From contig NC_058144.1 of NCBI RefSeq assembly GCF_011075055.1, positions 8,646,138-8,710,137 of the forward strand: DNA of 64,000 nucleotides. The letters are read 5' to 3'. This document shows positions 55,986 to 64,000 of this stretch, in pieces; the stretch's first letter is position 1, and the number at the start of each line of letters is the position of its first letter. The notes beneath the pieces were generated by a model, which saw nothing but the letters and a program-made list of their open reading frames with translations, was not told the origin of the DNA and searched no databases. This stretch comes from Mangifera indica (taxonomy: Eukaryota > Streptophyta > Magnoliopsida > Sapindales > Anacardiaceae). The position numbers were made by a program, and so were the translations under genes.

Positions 55986-58712
55986 TCGAAAGACTGACTT
56001 TCAGGGAATAACAGAGCAGAATGAAAGGAGAAGAGTGAGGGAGGTTTATATGGGGGTTTTAAGCCTTTGTTTGTATCTGTTAAAACACTTGCTGGGATGT
56101 GATTGGTTGAGGTTAATAGACACAAATGCCCCCTTCTCTGCCTGAATTGTTGACAAGGAAAAAAGAAAACAGAATGCGAGATAAGAGTAACTTGAATGAT
56201 AAAAAAGGGAATGTTATGTACAAGATAAAAAAGGAGAAGGGGGGGCAGATTGGGAATGAAAAATGGATCGTCATGGGAAGGACAAAATGTGGCGACACTT
56301 TCACCTCCGTTCCCTCTGTGACTGAGTGTGCGAGTGTTATTTATGTGTCAGTCAGCCAATGAGGCTCCCACGATGCAAACAGCTGAGCAATAGTACAGGC
56401 AAAAAGCAAACAGTACGCAGGCGATGGAGAGACAAATCATTATATATTCCGTCCGTGGAAGGCAGCACAGGAATATAATGAAGGGCCACAATGGAAAAGA
56501 CCCTTTGAAGAGATTGATTTGATCATGATGATGATGATCAGATCAATAGGGCTTCTTGTAATGGGTTAGTTCTAGGTTGGCTGGTTTTGTATTGGAGTTG
56601 TCAATCTCTTTCTAATTTTGTGTTTATGATTTCTGATTCTATCTCTCACTCTAACTCTAACTCTAACTCCAACATTTATTATTCCTCTGCATGCTGCCAC
56701 TTTCACAAATTGTTGTTTAGTTGAAGTAGTAGCAGTGGCAGCTTTAATATGTTTGCTTTATTTTGCCAAGTTAATTGTTTAATCTAGTTGGAGGAACTTA
56801 GTTTTCCATTTTTTATTATATAATATAATATTTTAATTTTTAAAAAGTATATCTTATAATATAATATTCGATACACGATATAACGAGCGATTCAATTAAA
56901 ATGATAAGAAACACCATATATCAATTCAAATTGTGAGAAGAGAGAGAGAGTAGGCACACCATTTGTCACGTGGCAAATAAAACTTCTCTGCTGTATTAAG
57001 TCTGTCATCTCTAAACCAAGGGAGAGTTGATCACCCGAAAGATGAACAACACATTTTCCAAAGAGAAGCAGAAAGACGAGCAGGCTTTAGCAAAGAAGGC
57101 AGGAGGGCAAAACTCACAAAACTTCTACTACTATCCCTATCCAGATTTTCTATAAAAGGGCTTGTGGCAATACATTAAATATAATTTTTTTTCATAATGA
57201 ATTGTTTACCCTAATTACAAAATTAGGATTTCAGTTTCTAATAAATTCATTTTGCAATTTTCGGCTCTACCTTTGAGCATAACATTCAAATATGCTTAAC
57301 CACCTTATGGGTTCTATCTTTTAAGTTTCCAAAATTTTTAGGTGTTTTTTTTTAAATCCCCTCGAGTCAGACCTGTTCTTTAAGATGATACCAATCCCAT
57401 TAAAAAAGTCAAATCTCAAATTTAATAAGCTGACCCAACAACAACTATTTAAAAAAAGACTATAGAGTCGATGGAACCCATAATTTCTTTATCTATTTCT
57501 ATTTACTAATTTATTTATTTCTAATGCACATAAAAAAAAACCGAAAAAGTATGGCTAGGAGGGTTATAATTGTAAAAACCATTAAAGTTTTTCTCTTATA
57601 AAGTGAAAGAATCCGTTTGTTATTAATAGACTAGAAAAGGGGAAATGAATAACTGAAAAAAAGAAATCAGTTAGTTATTTGTCAAAGTTTTATGATTAGA
57701 ATTAGACAAAGATATTTCGAGATCTTCTTCTTAGAGATCCCAAACTCACACCACTCAAGCTACGCTCGAAAGTAAATCGTGCAAAACATGTTTGTCTTTC
57801 TTTTAGACTTTGTGTATATTCGTTCAAATAAAAAATAAACCTATGTGCACTAATTTTGGATAATTAATTGGTTCAGATAAGGTCTAATCATGTAATTGAA
57901 TAATTTTGAATTAAAAATATTTAATCATGTAATAACACATTATTCAAATACCCAATTAAATACTCAAAACTAGTGCACATATTATTATTTCAAAATAATG
58001 TTACATTCAAAAACTAAAAATCCTATTAAAATATGTTTTGTTGAAATGGATTCAAATGGTTTTTTCTAAAATAAAATTTTCAACACATTTGTAAAAACGA
58101 TAAACTCATAAAGTGAGAAAAAAAATTCATATTACCAGTTTACAATAATTTTTAACTTTGGTAAAAGTTTTTAAATCATAACTAACAAGTCATAAAGATT
58201 GAAAATGTTAAAATATATCTTTTTAAAAAGAAACTGATTTGGGGATCATAAATTAAACAATCTTATTTAAAAAAATATATATATTAACTGGGAATGCAGA
58301 AAGCCCAGATGAGGAATCCTGGGTTTTCTTAACCCAGCTAGTATGGAGGCCTCTGAATTGCACTGACATTTCAGCATTGCGACAGACCAATGTGATGCTT
58401 AATTACCTTTGGTCCAAAACCTAAACTAGATGGTCTACTTTTAAAAAACATAAAGGTCATCTATAATTGGGTTCTCAATTCAGGATCCACTTTTTATATA
58501 TATATTTTTTTTTCACCAAAACACGTCGCTAATGAAGGCAGCCAAGTAAAAATGTATTAACCCATCAAATTATTTGATAAATAAAAATCTGTACAGGTTG
58601 TTGTTCAGGGTTAGTGCCATTTCGAGAGGAGATGACTAACAAAGAACAAGTATTGTTTATCTACAGATTCAATCAAAGAAAGCATGATTTTTGGTGAGTT
58701 TACTAGACATTT
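55986..58712. other. Upstream region of the C2H2 gene and spacer
   Basis: No gene is seen. The first 450 bases (minus sense) are probable 5' UTR and promoter, rich in purines on the plus strand. A short (CTAACT)n tract lies at about 56,645-56,672 and a (GAT)n tract at about 56,524-56,538. The rest is AT-rich and featureless to my eye. Confidence 0.45.
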
Positions 58713-61700
58713 TCAGTTGCCGATGTTGAAGTATCTCGGATCTTCTGGGAAATGGTATTCCACATTGAACTGCCATTACACAACAACCCCAGTTAGCCAT
58801 ATATTCACACCAAAACAACATAAAACTTTTTTCATATACATTACCAAAACACAGAATTTCCTGCATAGAAATTTAACTAATAAATTCATATCCGGGTAAG
58901 CTGTTCACTTTACAGGTCAATTCAACTCTATTTGAAGCTTAAAGGAGCATGCCTATAAAAAAAGCCAGAGCCAGTGAGGATACTTCATCCAAGAACAACC
59001 TACCATGTACACTGTAAGCTTATAACAACCTTAAAGAAATAAATCAATCAACTGACAAGCACTGAAGACAGAGGCAACTAGTTTTATCATTCTCACTTCA
59101 AATGCCAATGCACACACTGCCCATTTTTTTCATTTGGTTTCCACTCGCAAGACTATGAAGAGGTTAACAAGTTTTCTGAATAGAAGGATACAGTTTCAAG
59201 ATGGCAATTTAATTCTCAAATTATTTGTATGGCATCAGTCGCCAGCATTAGCACCACACAGTATGAAATAAAATTCCAGTAAAGCTCTCTAAAACCTGTT
59301 ATGCATGAAATTAAAATCACATACCTTGCCCTCATCCGTATCTGAATGGCGTTGAGGGAATACAACCCTCAAGTCATTATATAAATAGAACCTTCGTTCC
59401 CCTTCCAAGTCTAAGCATGATTTTTGTGGTACAGATTTACATTTTTGAACTACTCTAGAACATTTTTTAGTAGAGGGGCATAAAAAACGGAGATGAAGAG
59501 CATAACGCAGAGCACCAGCACCAGTACCATTTTCATTAACCTTTGAACAACCATGACTTGTTTTCTTGTTAATTTCATGGCATGTATCCATGCAGGCATC
59601 GTCCTTCTCAAGCATAGAGGAGAGAGTGCTTCTTACTTTTTGGGATTGATTAGTTGGATTTCCTTTATCTAGTGAATCCACAAAATTAGAACCTTCACTT
59701 TCTTTAACTTCACTATTCTGGTCAATACAATAAACAGTCAAGTCAACTCCATGTGAATTTGAAAATTGTCCACTACAGTTAACATGGTAGCTTTTCTGTG
59801 AGACTACAGTTACCTTCTCTTTTACTTTGGTATCCAAATTTATATGTCCCCGCTTCATCTCTGTAGATGTTATGCCAGATGCTAATGTGACCTTCTGGCG
59901 CAGGAATGTCTTGAACAATAATGAGAGAAGGAATACAGTAATCAGATAACAATAATATCACAAAAGTAAAATGATAAGATATGATTTTATTAAGTTTACT
60001 GAAACTACTACCAGTACAAACTGAAGTTTTTGCTTCCACAAACTAAATCATATTAAAACCATTCTTATTTAGGTACGAACTCAAATTTTTTAAAATTAAT
60101 TCATCAAGGAGAGAGCTCATACTGACAATGCAATCTATGAGAAGACCAACTAAGTACTAATTGCTTTTTTCACATCTTTAACCATGAAAAAAAAAATTGC
60201 AAAACCCAAATGAGTGAAGTCAGAACATTTATCTATCAGAAACAATGTTATAATTAAAAACAAAATGAAGGTTTCACTCCATCTTACTTTTGTACCAGCC
60301 GGCATGTCACTCAAATCATAGTTGCAAAAGTAAGTGTGAACAGGTGTCTTTTCCGGGTTGCTGAGAACCTGCAGAAAGCAAACAATTCAAAGAATAAATG
60401 AAAGACATTCCCTGCATAATGTTCACAACAGGAGATCAAGTGAAATCTACAATTAAACATATTCCAAAACCTCTGTTGCATGTACCCATCTAATTATGAA
60501 TAATAAGAAAACAGCCAAAGTGATTTCATATATATAAATTGACTTTTAGTAACTCTATCAGATGATACAGTGTGGCATCAACTAAATGATCTTCTCTTCA
60601 GTAAAGCATTAGTTCACTAGATCAACACAAGCACAAATTCAAGTTATGGCATATAAAATAGCCAAATTTCCAAAAGAATATAATTGAGTGCAGCAGGGCA
60701 TTCCAGCTCATCAAGCTATCATGTATTAAAAATGAAAAAAAGGTGAAACAATATACCTCTGTCATTCTGAAGCCTTAATGGTAATTAAGGTAAAACTTTA
60801 AGTAAAATCAATGTGTAATTGCTACTGATGGAAATACAGTTTCAGTTGAGGTGAAAGAAATAATATCTTGTCCTAAGATCAATGCATTCTGTTTTAGGCA
60901 TCAAGAGCCAGCAATTGCTTTCCAGAGTGCAAGAAAGTACCAGTTGTATTCGCCCTTTCATAGGAATTCGAAAACAGCTTTTGACAGTTTGTGAATCATC
61001 ATGTCCACGACCTTTTTGCAGTTTCTGGGCCCTGAACTTATTTGATGAATTTCCCGCAAGATCTATGGATGCATAATAGAGTAAGTAGCAATCTCCATCC
61101 ACACTGGTCACAGAAAATGGAAGCTTCTGTGATTGTGGTGAGAAATTCCCCCCAGTAATGCTAAGTACAGCAAGGAAACCATCTATTCTCTGCACACATT
61201 GATGCCAAACAACAAGCAGAAGAAATCCATCAGATATTTGCAACATACAATTCCCAACAGTTCAATTAAAATCAAACACATGATTGCCTCTGTAACAGAA
61301 CAAACTACCAACCGGGCTGGATTTTCCAGAAATTAAACGTCCAGAGAGAAGAGATTCCTCAAACGAACCAACCAGGGACCTTCTTACCGAGAGTCCACTC
61401 AAACTTCTAATGAACCTAAAGCATTGGGACGTGGGAGGGGACTCTTGACTCAATGGCCAACTGATGCTAGCTGTGCTTTCCAAAGAAGATGGATGAAACT
61501 CTTTATGAACACCTTCAAAGGATTGGGTTCTAGACTTAAACTCGCCCTCAATGGCGCCAAAGATAGCACCTGAGTCACATTTGTCAATAGGCTCCTCTAA
61601 ATTCTTTAAGGGTGAACAACAATCCTCAATCTCTTTCTTATCCTTCCTGCATCCTCCTGCAGTTTCTATTCTTTCAGACAACTTTGGACCAAGAGGTGAC

Positions 61701-62602
61701 AACGAAACAGAAGGTGAGATCAGCTTTTTGGGGGATATAGATATCACCTCACCATAAGGTCTTACCTTATTTGACACATTGAAATGATCAAGTCCAGGTG
61801 CATTCAAACAATTATTATGACTGTTTCGCTCATTGTTTTCCAGCAAAGGGCCATCTGTAAAAAAAATGGATGTTGTTCTTCTGTCATCATATGACACGGT
61901 CTTCTGTTCAAAGCAACTGGATAAGGACCAAGATGGCGGAGTTAAGTGGATTTTGCTTCCAACATTTACTTTCTTATGGTCTTGTGATATTGAAACACTA
62001 GAACTGTCAGCCCCAGCAGAGAGAGACATTTGAGAATTGCTGAAGCCAATGTCCAGAAGATCTCCACTAAATTGGCCTGGTAAAAGCATACTCTTTAAAG
62101 GTGACAACATTCGCTTTCGGACTACTGACCCACTGGACTCAGCCCCACTAACTATGACACGATCAACAGAAGAAGAATGAACATCATCAGAAGAAGCTCC
62201 ATCAAATTCCTTACATAGAGAACTTGTTCCACGCGATTCAAAACCCACAATCCTGGAGACAGGGTCTTGGATACACCGTACACTTTTAGGATTAAACAAA
62301 CCACCTTTATCAGCAGAGCCAATCTTGAACCCCTGAACACTAGGCAGACCATCATTTTCCCCTACAAATCTAAATGATCCATCAGAAAACTTGGGAAAAT
62401 CCAAGGATGCTTTCCTCTGGAAATCTCCAAAAGAGGAGCACGGGATATCCCTGACCGTTTGGTTCATACTTCCTTCACACATTCCATCCAAATTGCAGGT
62501 GCTCACACCAGTAAGTCGTGGTGGGCTTTGCAAAAATGAGCCCAATGATGTTGCTGCAACTTCCTCATTATTATCACCAGAGGACACTTGCGGCAAACCC
62601 AT
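58713..62602 (-). CDS. Plant homologue of Atossa/FAM214 (Atos-like domain plus chromosome-segregation domain)
   Basis: Five minus-strand coding exons, all phase 0: 62,602-61,313; 61,189-60,941; 60,368-60,288; 59,909-59,325; 58,769-58,713, giving 753 aa. The first 400 residues are Ser-rich and look disordered. From about residue 400 the Atossa-like core appears ([83 protein letters not shown]). A C-terminal block ([51 protein letters not shown]) matches the domain called chromosome segregation during meiosis. In animals Atossa acts as a transcriptional regulator; the plant role is unknown. The ATG directly follows an acceptor-like TTTTACAG, so a 5' UTR intron is likely. Exon 1's donor (CCG/GTTGGT) is the least certain junction. 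Confidence 0.87.
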
Positions 62603-64000
62603 CTGTAAAATTTTAACTTATATTTCCCTTTCTTCCTCTTCTTTTTTCCCCCCTTCTCTAGTGTAATTTAGCTTTCTACTTCAATTTAATTCACTATTTT
62701 TCAGCTGAGTCTTGCTAACCAATAACCTATTTTCCTCTGTCTATAAAAATGAAAAGATCCAAATTACGGCATAAATGTTGCAACAATTAAAGTAGAGATA
62801 ATTCTTACATATGCATCTCCTAATTAACACTTAAAGCCAGTACTATCTATCCACCAAAGGCGTCCACATTTCTACCACAACTTCCTTATAAGACTGCGTA
62901 CTGAAAGCCACGCACCTACTAACTACCCAACCAATGCGAGTAGAACAAATCTTCTGACCTCCATACCAGCAAGCAATGAAGCTCATACACTTCATGTTTG
63001 CCCAGAAAATCAATGCATACACCTGAACAAAAAAAAAATTGAAAAAAAATTAACAAAATTAGTTGCCTAAGCCTCAAAACATGTATGATTTCTCTAAAAC
63101 ATGTAACTAACTTTCATATAGCACTTCAAATTAATGAAAATATAGCTCAACGCAACTTTAATATAAAATTACACAATCAAACAAAATAAATCATCATTAT
63201 ATTAAAAGAGAAAAAAAATTTAAGAGAGAGAGATAGAGAATGAACAATCAACTGGTGATGAAAACAAAGAGAATCCTTCAATCCATCTTTAAATATATAA
63301 TTTTCAAAGCCAAATAAAAAAACCCAAAAGAAAAATACAAACCAAGCACACAGCAAGATAATCAAAATTGAACCCAGAAATTGCTCTAACCGGTACCTTA
63401 AAACGATCAACAACAAAAACAATAATAAAACACCTCAAAAGTTCTGCTTGCACGGTACACATTTACCAGAGCTTCTGTGTAATCATCCCATACAAGTAAG
63501 CATAATCAATTCATATTTTATTCTTTTACTTTCTATTCGCGGCTTATCTTGAAACACCAAGCAATACAAAAGAGAAATATAATACAAAAAAAGAAAAAAG
63601 AAAACCACACAAACACACCAAGAGAAGGCAATGATCAAGGAATCAAGTGGTGGTAGTATACAAGTCATTGAATTGATCCTCCCACAAAAATTCAATTTTG
63701 AGATCACAAGAGAAGATTAAAAAGAAGAATAAAGAAAGCAGAAAAATAATTTAAGATAAAAAAAAAAAAAGGGTGATGATGAAGAGGTGGGTGTGGGTTG
63801 AATGTGAATGAGAGGGTGAGGAAGGTGGTGTTAGGCTTGTAGTTGTACTTGTACCCCTGTTTTTATTTTTTACTACTGTTACTCTGATTTCTATGCTTAA
63901 ATAATTTTCCTTTTTTGCATTAAATAATTATTTTAAAACAAAAGGCCGATTCCTGGTTTTATATTTTTATTTTTATACTAAATACAATTTTGGTTTTTAA
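62603..64000. other. 5' UTR intron and promoter side of the Atossa-like gene
   Basis: On the minus strand the 3' end of this stretch is an intron acceptor (TTTTACAG) just before the ATG. A pyrimidine-rich leader, read as CACCACCTTCCTCACCCTCT, lies near 63,800-63,830 and is a candidate first non-coding exon. Short open frames here have no recognisable family. No other gene is seen. Confidence 0.45.

Overview
This window is AT-rich plant nuclear DNA, almost certainly from a eudicot. It has short-exon, intron-rich genes with GT-AG splice sites, plant-only families (CONSTANS-like BBX, CASP-like, phytyl ester synthase, F-box/FBA, EAR-type C2H2), MIR169 precursors, Copia fragments and many small non-autonomous DNA transposons. 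The species cannot be read from the sequence. All assignments come from reading motifs by eye; nothing was searched.

Region 1 (1-18.45 kb) is the most unusual part. It has no convincing protein gene. It holds ten MIR169-type hairpins, all with the mature arm on the minus strand, arranged as five pairs (about 1.87-2.32, 4.60-5.09, 9.17-9.61, 12.95-13.41 and 16.94-17.41 kb). Each pair has its own TATA-like box and a conserved upstream element on the minus strand, so each looks like a separate two-hairpin transcription unit. Pairs 1, 3 and 4 are one type and pairs 2 and 5 another. The array grew by segmental duplication: about 1-6.09 kb resembles about 12.08-18.44 kb, and a roughly 3.5-kb step repeats a Copia gag fragment plus a pair. 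Copia gag/protease, RNase H and LTR scraps lie between the pairs. An inverted, frameshifted 5' fragment of the downstream BBX gene sits at 6.09-6.56 kb.

Region 2 (18.8-29.7 kb) holds three protein genes. They are a two-B-box CCT gene of the COL14/COL15 type (+) with a GC-AG intron, an 11-exon BRO1-domain gene with an N-terminal MGC myristoylation signal (+), and a three-exon CASP-like membrane protein gene (-). Between them lie foldback elements that begin and end in GGCC-like termini and carry about 9-bp target duplications (Mutator-like MITEs).

Region 3 (31.5-50.9 kb) is a tandem pair of 14-exon phytyl ester synthase-like genes (+), 658 and 701 aa. Exons 2-14 have identical lengths in the two copies. 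The spacer is packed with hAT-type MITEs (8-bp duplications) and a nested Mutator-like foldback element.

Region 4 (51.8-64 kb) has three minus-strand genes: a single-exon F-box/FBA gene, a single-exon C2H2 repressor with a C-terminal EAR motif, and a five-coding-exon plant homologue of Atossa/FAM214. The genes do not form a pathway. The one apparent functional module is the MIR169 array, whose family is known to target NF-YA mRNAs.
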